Source: Sorghum bicolor | Lineage: Eukaryota > Streptophyta > Magnoliopsida > Poales > Poaceae | Assembly (NCBI RefSeq): GCF_000003195.3 | Contig: NW_018396400.1 | Location: 20,697-84,696 of the forward strand | Direction: 5' to 3' | Length of the DNA: 64,000 bases | Shown: in pieces, positions 1-11,834 of the stretch | How the letters are laid out: each line of letters begins with the position of its first letter | How positions within the stretch are numbered: position 1 is the stretch's first letter | The notes under the pieces: model-generated | Database searches by the model: none | Told to the model about the DNA's origin: nothing | What the model saw: the letters and a program-made list of their open reading frames with translations, nothing else | Translations under genes and position numbers: made by a program

Positions 1-34
1 GCTGTCATTATTTCGATCCCATAGAGCGCTAGGT
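1..34. other. non-satellite edge sequence
   Basis: These 34 bases do not match any phase of the satellite monomer. The repeat begins abruptly at position 35, in the middle of a monomer (CATCAAGATTAG). This may be a true junction with other DNA, or a low-quality contig end like those beside the two N gaps at 42405 and 59087. Nothing in it can be identified. Confidence 0.6.
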
Positions 35-2105
35 CATCAAGATTAGCACTATCTCCAAACAGATCGAACCGACCTTCCACTTGAGCCTCTTCACTAGGAT
101 TATCATCGGGTGCTTCCATAATGGTTTCTGAGCCTATGGTGCATTATGCGTAAACCATGCACCAATCTTGCACCTAAACTAACACTATCTCCAAACCGAT
201 TGAAGCGAGATTCCATATGACACACATGATCTAGGAGTTCTATCGGGTGCGTCCAAATTGATTTCTAAGAATATGGTACGTTCTATGCAAACCGTACACC
301 TATCTTTCATCAAGATTAGCACTATCTTCAAACAGACCGAACCGAGCTTTCACTTGAGCCTCTTCACCTAGGAGTACCATCGGGAACTTCCACAGCGATT
401 TCTGAGCCTATGGTGCACTAGGCACAAACCATGCAACTATCTTGCTCCGAAACTAATACTCTCTCCAATTGGACCGAAGCGAGATTCCATATGATACATT
501 TCATCTAGTAGTTCCATCGGGTGCATCTACTGTTCCATCGGGTGTGTCCAAATTGATTTTTTGAGCATATGGTATGTTCCATGCAAACCGTGCACCTATC
601 TTGCATCAAGATTAGAACTATCTCCAAAAGGACAGAACCAAGATTCCACATGAGCCTCTTCACGAAAGAGTACCATCGCCTACTTCCAAAATAGTTTCTT
701 AGCCTATGGTTCATTAGGCACAAATCGTGTACCTATCTTGCACCGAAACTAACAGTATTTGCAAAGAGACCGAAGTGAGATTCTATATGACACACATCAT
801 CTAGGAGTTCTATTGGGTGCTTCCAAATATATTTCGAAGCATATGGTATGTTCGATGCAATTCGTGCACCTATCTTGCATCAAGATTAGCACTATCTCCA
901 AACAAAAGCAAACTGAGCTTCCACTTGAGCCCCTTTACCCAGGAGTATCATCGGGTGCATCCAAAATGGTTTCTTAGCCTATGATGCATTACGCGCAAAC
1001 TGTGTACCTATCTTGCACCAAAACTAACTTTGTCTCCAAACAAACCGAAGCGAGATCCCATATGACACATGTATCTAGGAGTTCTATTGGGGTGCGTCCA
1101 AATGGATTTCTTAGCATATGGTATGTTCCATGCAAACCGTGCACCTATCTTGCATCAAGATTAGCACTATCTCCAAACAGATCGAACCGACCTTCCACTT
1201 GAGCCTCTTCACCAAGGATTATCATCAGGTGCTTCCATAATGGTTTCGCAGCCTATGGTGCATTATGCGCAAACCATGCACCAATATTGCACCTCAACTA
1301 ACAGTCTCCAAACAGATTGAAGCGAGATTCCATATGACACACATGATCTAGGAGTTCTATCGGGTGCTTCCAAATTGATTTCTGAGAAGGTACGTTCCAT
1401 GCAAACCGTACACCTATCTTTCATCAAGATTAGCACTATCTCCAAATAGACAGAACCAAACATTCATTTGAGCCTCTTCACCAAGGAGTACCATCACGTG
1501 CGTCCAAAACATTTTCTTAGCCTATAGTGCATTAGGCACAAACCGCGTACCTATGTTGCACCGAAACTAACAGTATCTCCAAAGAGACCGAAGTGAGATT
1601 CTATATGATACACTTCATCTAGGAGTAATATTGGGTGCTTCCAAATATATTTCTAAGCATATGGTACGTTCGATGCAATTCGTGCACTTATCTTGCTCAA
1701 GATTAGCACTATCTCCAAACAAAGCAAGCTGAGCTTCCACTTGAGCCCCTTTACCTAGGAGTATCATCGGGTGCATCCAAAATGGTTTCTTAGCCTATGA
1801 TGCATTAGGCACAAACCGTGTACCTATCTTGCACCAAAACTAACTCTGTCTCCAAACAGACCAAAGCGAGATTCCATATGACACATGTCATCTAGGAGTT
1901 CTATTGGGATGCGTCCAAATGGATTTCTTAGCATATGGTATGTTCCATGCAAACCGTGCACCTATCTTGCATCAAGATTAGCGCTATCTCCAAACAGATC
2001 GAACCGACATTCCACTTGAGCCTCTTCACCTAGGATTATCATCGGGTGCTTCCATAATGGTTTCTGAGCCTATGGTGCATTATGCACAAACCATGCACCA
2101 ATCTT
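35..2105. repeat. satellite higher-order duplication, copy 1 (offset ~4142 bp)
   Basis: This stretch of about 15 monomers recurs almost unchanged at 4177-6245. Private variants are shared at the same offset, including AGGAGTAATATTGGG at 1621 and 5761 and GATTAGCGCTATC at 1977 and 6119. Similarity falls to the background monomer level just after 2105. The left end may extend beyond the window. Confidence 0.8.
790..1355. repeat. four-monomer block present three times
   Basis: This segment of about 566 bp recurs at about 2425-2990 (offset 1635, twelve monomers) and at about 4932-5497 (offset 4142). A partly overlapping segment, about 1203-1610, recurs at 2020-2427 (offset 817, six monomers). 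The offsets are close to whole multiples of the monomer. Confidence 0.75.
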
Positions 2106-4176
2106 GCACCTCAACTAACAGTCTCCAAACAGATTGAAGCGAGATTCCATATGACACACATGATCTAGGAGTTCTATCGGGTGCTTCCAAATTGATTTCT
2201 GAGAAGGTACGTTCCATGCAAACCGTACACCTATCTTTCATCAAGATTAGCACTATCTCCAAATAGACAGAACCAAACATTCATTTGAGCCTCTTCACCA
2301 AGGAGTACCATCACGTGCGTCCAAAACATTTTCTTAGCCTATAGTGCATTAGGCACAAACCGCGTACCTATGTTGCACCGAAACTAACAGTATCTTCAAA
2401 GAGACCGAAGTGAGATTCTATATGATACACATCATCTAGGAGTTCTATTGGGTGCTTCCAAATATATTTCGAAGCATATGGTATGTTCGATGCAATTCGT
2501 GCACCTATCTTGCATCAAGATTAGCACTATCTCCAAACAAAAGCAAACTGAGCTTCCACTTGAGCCCCTTTACCCAGGAGTATCATCGGGTGCATCCAAA
2601 ATGGTTTCTTAGCCTATGATGCATTACGCGCAAACTGTGTACCTATCTTGCACCAAAACTAACTTTGTCTCCAAACAAACCGAAGCGAGATCCCATATGA
2701 CACATGTATCTAGGAGTTCTATTGGGGTGCGTCCAAATGGATTTCTTAGCATATGGTATGTTCCATGCAAACCGTGCACCTATCTTGCATCAAGATTAGC
2801 ACTATCTCCAAACAGATCGAACCGACCTTCCACTTGAGCCTCTTCACCAAGGATTATCATCAGGTGCTTCCATAATGGTTTCGCAGCCTATGGTGCATTA
2901 TGCGCAAACCATGCACCAATATTGCACCTCAACTAACAGTCTCCAAACAGATTGAAGCGAGATTCCATATGACACACATGATCTAGGAGTTCTATTGGGG
3001 TGCGTCCAAATGGATTTCTTTGCATATGGTATGTTCCATACAAACCGTACACCTATCTTGCATCAAGATTAGCACGATCTCCAAACAGATCGAACGGACC
3101 TTCCACTTGAGCCTCTTCACCTAGGAGTACCATCGGGAACTTCCACAACGATTTCTGAGCCTATGGTGCACTCGGCACAAACCATGCAACTATCTTTCAC
3201 CGAAACTAATACTATCTTCAACTGGACCGAAGCGAGGTTCCATATGATACACTTCATCTAGTAGTTCCATTGGGTGCATCTACAGTTCCATCGGGTGTGT
3301 CCAAATTGATTTCTGAGCATATGGTATGTTCCATGCAAACCGTGCACCTATCTTGCATCAAGATTAGAACTATCTCCAAACAGACAGAACCAAGATTCCA
3401 CATGAGCCTCGTCACAAAGGAGTACCATCGCGTGCGTCCAAAATAGTTTCTTAGCCTATGGTGCATTAGGCACAAACCGTGTACCTATCTTGCACCGAAA
3501 CTAACACTATCTCCAAATAGACCGAAGTTAGATTCTATATGACACACGTCATCTAGGAGTTCTATTGGGTGCTTCCAAATATATTTCGAAGTATATGGTA
3601 CGTTCGATGCAATTCGTGCACCTATCTTGCATCAAGATTAGCACTATCTCCAAGCAAAGCAAACTGAGCTTCCACTTGAGCCCCATTACCCAGGAGCATC
3701 ATCGGGTGCATCCAAAATGGTTTCTTAGCCTATGATGCATTAGGCGCAAACTGTGTACCTATCTTGCACCAAAACTAACTCTGTCTCCAAACAGAGCAAA
3801 GCGAGATTCCATATGACACATGTCATCTAGGAGTTCTATTGGGGTGCGTCCAAATGGATTTCTTAGCATATGGTATGTTCCATGCAAACCGTGCACCTAT
3901 CTTGCATCAAGATTAGCACTATCTCCAAACAAAGCAAACTGTGCTTCCACTTGAGCCCGTTTACCCAGGAGTATCATCGGGTGCATCCAAAATGGTTTCT
4001 TAGCCTATGATGCATTAGGCGCAAACTGTGTACCTATCTTGCACCAAAACTAACTCTGTCTCCAAACAGACCAAAGCGAGATTCCATATGACACATGTCA
4101 TCTAGGAGTTGTCTTGGGGTGCGTCTAAATGGATTTCTTAGCATATGGTATGTTCCATGCAAACCGTGCACCTATC

Positions 4177-6245
4177 TTGCATCAAGATTAGCACTATCTC
4201 CAAACAGATCGAACCGACCTTCCACTTGAGCCTCTTTACCTAGGAGTATTATCGGGTGCTTCCATAATGGTTTCCGAGCCTATGGTGCATTATGCGCAAA
4301 CCATGCACCAATCTTGCACCTAAACTAACACTATCTCCAAACAGATTGAAGCGAGATTCCATATGACACACATGATCTAGGAGTTCTATCGGGTGCGTCC
4401 AAATTGATTTCTAAGAATATGGTACGTTCCATGCAAACCGTACACCTATCTTTCATCAAGATTAGCACTATCTCCAAACATACCGAACCGAGCTTTCACT
4501 TGAGCCCACCTAGGAGTACCATCGGGAACTTCCACAGCGATTTCTGAGCCTATGGTGCACTAGGCACAAACCATGCAACTATCTTGCTCCGAAACTAATA
4601 CTATCTCCAACTAGACTGAAGCGAGATTCCATATGATACATTTCATCTAGTAGTTCCATCGGGTGCATCTACTGTTCCATCGGGTGTGTCCAAATTGATT
4701 TTTTGAGCATATGGTATGTTCCATGCAAACCGTGCACCTATCTTGCATCAAGATTAGAACTATCTCCAAAAGGACAGAACCAAGATTCCACATGAGCCTC
4801 TTCACGAAAGAGTACCATCGCCTACTTCCAAAATAGTTTCTTAGCCTATGGTTCATTAGGCACAAATCGTGTACCTATCTTGCACCGAAACTAACAGTAT
4901 CTGCAAAGAGACCGAAGTGAGATTCTATATGACACACATCATCTAGGAGTTCTATTGGGTGCTTCCAAATATATTTCGAAGCATATGGTATGTTCGATGC
5001 AATTCGTGCACCTATCTTGCATCAAGATTAGCACTATCTCCAAACAAAAGCAAACTGAGCTTCCACTTGAGCCCCTTTACCCAGGAGTATCATCGGGTGC
5101 ATCCAAAATGGTTTCTTAGCCTATGATGCATTACGCGCAAACTGTGTACCTATCTTGCACCAAAACTAACTTTGTCTCCAAACAAACCGAAGCGAGATCC
5201 CATATGAGACATGTATCTAGGAGTTCTATTGGGGTGCGTCCAAATGGATTTCTTAGCATATGGTATGTTCCATGCAAACCGTGCACCTATCTTGCATCAA
5301 GATTAGCACTATCTCCAAACAGATCGAACCGACCTTCCACTTGAGCCTCTTCACCAAGGATTATCATCAGGTGCTTCCATAATGGTTTCGCAGCCTATGG
5401 TGCATTATGCGCAAACCATGCACCAATATTGCACCTCAACTAACAGTCTCCAAACAGATTGAAGCGAGATTCCATATGACACACATGATCTAGGAGTTCT
5501 ATCGGGTGCTTCCAAATTGATTTATGAGAAGGTACGTTCCATGCAAACCGTACACCTATCTTTCATCAAGATTAGCACTATCTCCGAATAGACAGAACCA
5601 AACATTCATTTGAGCCTCTTCACCAAGGAGTACCATCACGTGCGTCCAAAACATTTTCTTAGCCTATAGTGCATTAGGCACAAACCGCGTACCTATGTTG
5701 CACCGAAACTAACACTATCTCCAAAGAGACCGAAGTGAGATTCTATATGATACACTTCATCTAGGAGTAATATTGGGTGCTTCCAAATATATTTCTAAGC
5801 ATATGGTACGTTCGATGCAATTCGTGCACTTATCTTGCTCAAGATTAGCACTATCTCCAAACAAAGCAAGCTGAGCTTCCACTTGAGCCCCTTTACCTAG
5901 GAGTATCATCGGGTGCATCCAAAATGGTTTCTTAGCCTATGATGCATTAGGCACAAACCGTGTACCTATCTTGCACCAAAACTAACTCTGTCTCCAAACA
6001 GACCAAAGCGAGATTCCATATGACACATGTCATCTAGGAGTTCTATTGGGATGCGTCCAAATGGATTTCTTAGCATATGGTATGTTCCATGCAAACCGTG
6101 CACCTATCTTGCATCAAGATTAGCGCTATCTCCAAACAGATCGAACCGACATTCCACTTGAGCCTCTTCACCTAGGATTATCATCGTGTGCTTCCATAAT
6201 GGTTTCGGAGCCTATGGTGCATTATGCGCAAACCATGCACCAATC
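4177..6245. repeat. satellite higher-order duplication, copy 2
   Basis: This is the second copy of the block at 35-2105. It differs by a few substitutions and a small deletion near 4507, where six bases (TCTTCA) present at about 361 are missing. The near identity over some 2 kb, compared with much greater divergence between neighbouring monomers, marks a recent duplication, probably by unequal exchange. Confidence 0.8.
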
Positions 6246-6580
6246 TTGCACCTAAACTAACACTATCTCCAAACAGATTGAAGCGAGATTCCATATGACA
6301 CACATGATCTAGGAGTTCTATCGGGTGCGTCCAAATTGATTTCTGAGAATATGGTATGTTCCATGCAAACCGTACACCTATCTTGCATCAAGATTAGCAC
6401 TATCTCCGAACAGACCGAACCGAGCTTTCACTTGAGCCCACCTAGGAGTACCATCGGGAACTTCCACAACGGTTTCTGAGCCTATGGTGCACTGGGCACA
6501 AACCATGCGCCTATCTTGCACCAAAACTAATACTATCTCCAACTAGACTGAAGCGAGATTCCATATGATACACTTCATCT

Positions 6581-9500
6581 AGTAGTTCCATCGGGTGCAT
6601 CTACAGTTCCATCGGGTGTGTCCAAATTGATTTCTGAGCGTATGGTATATTCCATGCAAACTGTGCACCTATCTTGCATCAAGATTAGAACTATCTCTAA
6701 ACAGACAAAACCAAGATTCCACATGAGCCTCTTCACCAAGGAGTACCATCGTGTGCGTCCAAAATAGTTTCTTAGCCTATGGTGCATTAGGCACAAACCG
6801 TGTACCTATCTTGCACCGAAACTAAAACTATCTCCAAAGAGACCGAAGTGAGATTCTATATGACACACGTCATCTAGGAGTTCTATTGGGTGCTTCCAAA
6901 TATATTTCTAAGCATAGGGTACGTTCGATGCAATTCGTGCACCTATCTTGCATCAAGATTAGCACTATCACCAAACAAAGCAAATATAGCTTCCACTTGA
7001 GCCCCTTTACCCAGGAGTATCATCGGGTGCATCCAAAATGGTTTCTTAGCCTATGATGCATTAGGCACAAACTGTGTACCTATCTTGCACCAAAACTAAC
7101 TCTGTCTCCAAAAAGACCAAAGCGAAATTCCATATGACACATGTCATCTAGGAGTTCTCTTGGGATGCGTCCAAATGGATTTCTTAGTATATGGTATGTT
7201 CCATGCAAACCGTGCACCTATCTTGCATCAAGATTAGCACTATCTCCAAACAGATCGAACCGACCTTCCACTTGAGCCTCTTCACCTAGGATTATCATCG
7301 GGTGCTTCCATAATGGTTTCTGAGCCTATGGTGCATTATGCGTAAACCATGCACCAATCTTGCACCTAAACTAACACTATCTCCAAACAGATTGAAGCGA
7401 GATTCCATATGACACACATGATCTAGGAGTTCTATCGGGTGCGTCCAAATTGATTTCTAAAAATATGGTACGTTCCATGCAAACCGTACACCTATCTTTC
7501 ATCAAGATTAGCACTATCTCCAAACAGACCGAACCAAGCTTTCACTTGAGCCTCTTCACCTAGGACTATCATTGGGAACTTCCACAACGATTTCTGAGCC
7601 TATGGTGCACTAGGCACAAACCATGCAACTATCTTGCACCAAAACTAATACTATCTCCAACTGGACCGAATTGAGATTCCATATGATACACTTCATCTAG
7701 TAGTTCCATCAGGTGCATCTACAGTTCCATCGGGTGTGTCCAAATTGATTTTTGAGCATATGGTATGTTCCATGCAAACCGTGCACCTATCTTGCATCAA
7801 GATTAGAACTATCTCCAAACAGACAGAACCAAAATTCCACATGAGCCTCTTAACGAAAGAGTACCATCGCCTACTTCCAAAATAGTTTCTTAGCCTATGG
7901 TTCATTAGGCACAAACCGTGTACCTATCTTTCACCGAAACTAACAGTATCTGCAAAGAGACCGAAGTGATATTCTATATGACACACATCATCTAGGAGTT
8001 CTATTTGGTGCTTCCAAATATATTTCGAAGCTTATGGTATGTTCGATGCAATTCATGCACCTATCTTGCATCAAGATTAGCACTATCTCCAAACAAAGCA
8101 AACTGAGCTTCCACTTGAGCCCCTTTACCCAGGAGTATCATCGGGTGCATCCAAAATGGTTTCTTAAGGCTATGATGCCTTAGGCGCAAACTGTGTACCT
8201 ATCTTGCATCAAAACTAACTTTGTCTCCAAAGTCACCGAAGCGAGATTCCGCTATGACCCTGTCATCTAGGAGTTCTATTGGGATGCGTCCAAATGGATT
8301 TCTTAGCATATGGTATGTTCCATACAGACCGTGCACCTATGTTGCATCAAGATTAGCACTATCTCCAAACAGATCGAACTAACCTTCCACTTCAGCCTCT
8401 TCACCTAGGATTATCATCGGGTGCTTGCATAATGGTTTGTGAGCCTATGGTGCATTATGTGCAAACCATGCACCAATCTTGCACCTAAACTAACACTGTC
8501 TCCAAACAGATTGAAGCGAGATTCCATATGACACACATGATCTTGGAGTTCTATCGGATACGTCCAAATTGATTTCTGAGAATATGGTATGTTCCATGCA
8601 AACCATACACCTATCGTTCATCAAGATTAGCACTATCTCCAAACAGACTGAACCGAGCTTTCACTTGAGCCTCTTCACCTAGGAGTACCATCGGGAACTT
8701 CCACAATGATTTCTGAGCCTATGGTGCACTGGGCACAAACCATGCACCTATCTTGCACCGAAACTAACACTATCTCCAACTGGACTGAAGCGAGATTCCA
8801 TATGATACACTTCATCAAGTTGTTCCATCGGGTGCATCTACAGTTCCACCGGGTGTGTCCAAATTGATTTCTGAGCATATAGTATGTTCCATGCAAACCA
8901 TGCACCTATCTTGCATCAAGATTAGAACTATCTCCAAACACACAGAACCAAGATTCCACATGAGCCTCTTCACCAAGAAGTACCATCGCGTGCGTCCAAA
9001 ATAGTTTCTTAGCCTATGGTGCATTAGGCACAAACAGTGTTCCTATCTTGGACCGAAACTAACTATCTCCAAAGAGACCGAAGTGAGATTCTATATGACA
9101 CACGTCATCTAGGAGTTCTATTCGGTGCTTCCAAATATATTTCTAAGCATATGGTACGTTCGATGCAAATTGTGCACCTATCTTGCATCAAGATTAGCAC
9201 TATCTCCAAACAAAGCAAACTGAGCTTCCACTTGAGCCTCTTTACCTAGGAGTATCATCGGGTGCATCCAAAATGGTTTCTTAGCCTATGATGCATTAGG
9301 CGCAAACTGTGTACCTATCTTGCACCAAAACTACCTCCATCTCCAAACAGACCAAAGCGAGATTCCATATGACATATGACATCTAGGAGTTCTGTTGGGG
9401 TGCGTCCAAATGGATTTCTTAGCATATGGTATGTTCCATGTAAACCGTGCACCTATCTTGCATCAACATTAGCACAATCTCCAAACAGATCGAACCGACC

Positions 9501-11038
9501 TTCCACTTGAGCCTCTTGACCTAGGAGTATTATCGGGTGCTTCCATAATGGTTTCCGAGCCTATGGTGCATTATACGCAAACCATGCACCAATCTTGCAC
9601 CTAAACTAACACTGTCTCGAAACAGATTGAAGCAAGATTCCATATGACACACATGATCTAGGAGTTCTATCGGGTGCGTCCAAATTGATTTCTAAGAATA
9701 TGGTACGTTCCATGCAAACCGTACACCTATCTTTCATCAAGATTAGCACTATCTCCAAACAGACCGAACCGAGCTTTCACTTGAGCCTCTTAACCTAGGA
9801 GTACAATCGGGAACTTCCACAACAATTTCTGAGCCTATGGTGCACTGGGCACAAACCATGCAACTATCTTGCACCGAAACTAATACTATCACCAACTGGA
9901 CCGAAGCGAGATTCCATATGATACACTTCATCTAGTAGTTCCATCGGGTGCATCTACAGTTCCATCGGGTTTGTCCAAATTGATTTCTGAGCATATGGTA
10001 TGTTCCATGCAAACCATACACTTATCTTGCATCAAGATTAGAACTATCTCCAAACAGACAACCAAGATTCCACTTGAGCCTCTTCACCAAGGAGTACCAT
10101 CGTTTGCGTCCAAAATAGTTTCTTAGCCTATGGTGCATTAGGCACAAACCGTGTACCTATCTTGCACCAAAACTAACACTATCTCCAAAGAGACCGAAGT
10201 GAGATTCTATATGACACACGTCATCTAGGAGTTCTATTGGGTGCTTCCAAATATATTTCGAAGCATATGGTACATTCCATGCAATTCGTGCGCCTATCTG
10301 GCATCAAGATTGGCACTATCTCCAAACAAAAGCAAACTGAGCTTCCACTTGAGCCCCTTTACCCAGGAGTATCATCGGGTGCATCCAAAATGGTTTCTTA
10401 GCCTATGATGCATTACGCGCAAACTGTGTACCTATCTTGCACCAAAACTAACTTTGTCTCCAAACAAACCGAAGCGAGATTCCATATGACACATGTCATC
10501 TTGGGTGCGTCCAAATGGATTTCTTAGCATATGGTATGTTCCATGCAAACCGTGCAGCTATCTTGCATCAAGATTAGCACTATCTCCAAACAGATCGAAC
10601 CGACCTTCCACTTGAGCCTCTTCACCTAGGATTATCATCGGGTGCTTCAATAATGGTTTCTGAGCCTATGGTTCATTATGCGCAAACCAAGCACCAATCT
10701 TGCACCTAAACTAACACTGTCTCCAAACAGATTGAAGCGAGATTCTATATGACACACATGATCTAGGAGTTCTATCGGGTGCGTCCAAATTGATTTCTAA
10801 GAATATGGTACGTTCCATGCAAACCGTACACCTATCTTTCATCAAGATTAGCACTATCTCCAAACAGACCGAACCGAGCTTTCACTTGAGCCTCTTCACC
10901 TAGGAGTACAATCGGGAACTTCCACAATGATTTCTGAGCCTATGGTGCACTGGGCACAAACCATGCAACTATCTTGCACCGAAACTAATACTATCTCCAA
11001 CTGGACCGAAGCGAGATTCCATATGATACACTTCATCT
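6581..11038. repeat. octameric higher-order repeat, ~1.12-kb unit
   Basis: A rare monomer of about 158 bp carries an internal near-duplication of about 20 bp (GTTCCATCGGGTGCATCTA followed by a second GTTCCATCGGGT). It recurs at 6581, 7699, 8818, 9934 and 11039, spacings of 1118, 1119, 1116 and 1105 bp. That equals seven ordinary monomers plus the long one, so the region contains four consecutive octamer units. Confidence 0.8.
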
Positions 11039-11834
11039 AGTAGTTCCATCGGCTGCATCTATAGTTCCATCAGGTTTGTCCAAATTGATTTATGAGCATA
11101 TGGTATGTTCCATGCAAACCGTGCACCTATCTTGCATCAAGATTAGCACTATCTCCAACACAGATAGAATGGACCTTCCACTTGAGCCTCTTCAACTAGT
11201 TTTATCATCGGGTGCTTCTATAATGGTTTCTGAGCCTATGGTGCATTATGCGCAAACCATGCACCAATGTTGCACCTAAACTAACACTGTCTCCCAACAG
11301 ATTGAAGCGAGATTCCATATGACACACATGATCTAGGAGTTCTATCGGGTGCATCCAAATTGATTTCCAAGAATATGGTATGTTCCATGCAAACCGTACA
11401 CCTATCTTTCATTAAGATTAGCACTATCTCCAAACAAACCGAACCGAGCTTTCAATTCAGCCTCTTCACCTAGGAGTACTATCAGGAACTTCCATAACGA
11501 TTTCTGAGCCTATCGTGCACTGGGCACAAACCATGCAACTACCTTGCACCAAAACAAATACTATCTCCAACTGGACCGAAGCGAGATTCCATGTGATACA
11601 CTTCATCTAGTAGTTCCATCGGGTTTGTCCAAATTGATTTCTGAGCATATGGTATGTTCCATGCAAACCTGCACCTATCTTGCATCAAGATTAGAACTAT
11701 CTCCAAACAGATAGAACCAAGATTCCACATGAGCTTCTTCACCAAGGAGCATCATCGCATGTTTCCAAAATAGTTTCTTAGCGTATGGTGCATTAGGCAC
11801 AAAACATGTACCTATCTTGCACCGAAACTAACGC

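Larger units (their letters stand above)
35..11834. repeat. centromeric-type tandem satellite, ~137-bp monomer, block 1
   Basis: About 86 head-to-tail monomers are present. Equivalent positions of the conserved CTATCTTGCA box lie 137 bp apart (3053, 3190; 3348, 3485), with occasional monomers of about 158 bp. Two monomer types alternate: one contains GCATATGGTATGTTCC with GCATCAAGATTAG, the other GCCTATGGTGCATTA with GCACCGAAACTAAC. The basic unit is therefore a dimer of about 274 bp. Length and sequence agree with my memory of the 137-bp centromere satellite of Sorghum, Saccharum and Miscanthus. No open frame here looks like a gene. The block ends at the LTR boundary at 11835. Confidence 0.9.

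Noticed and set aside
505..11745. Many open frames of 60-76 codons in the satellite, for example MCLMHHRLRNYF on the minus strand
   Set aside because: They recur with the monomer period on both strands, have no domain or codon signal, and result from the repeat composition.
35..11834. CENP-B-box-like motif in the satellite
   Set aside because: I looked for a YTTCGTTGGAARCGGGA-like sequence and saw none. The conserved CCTATCTTGCA box has no function known to me.
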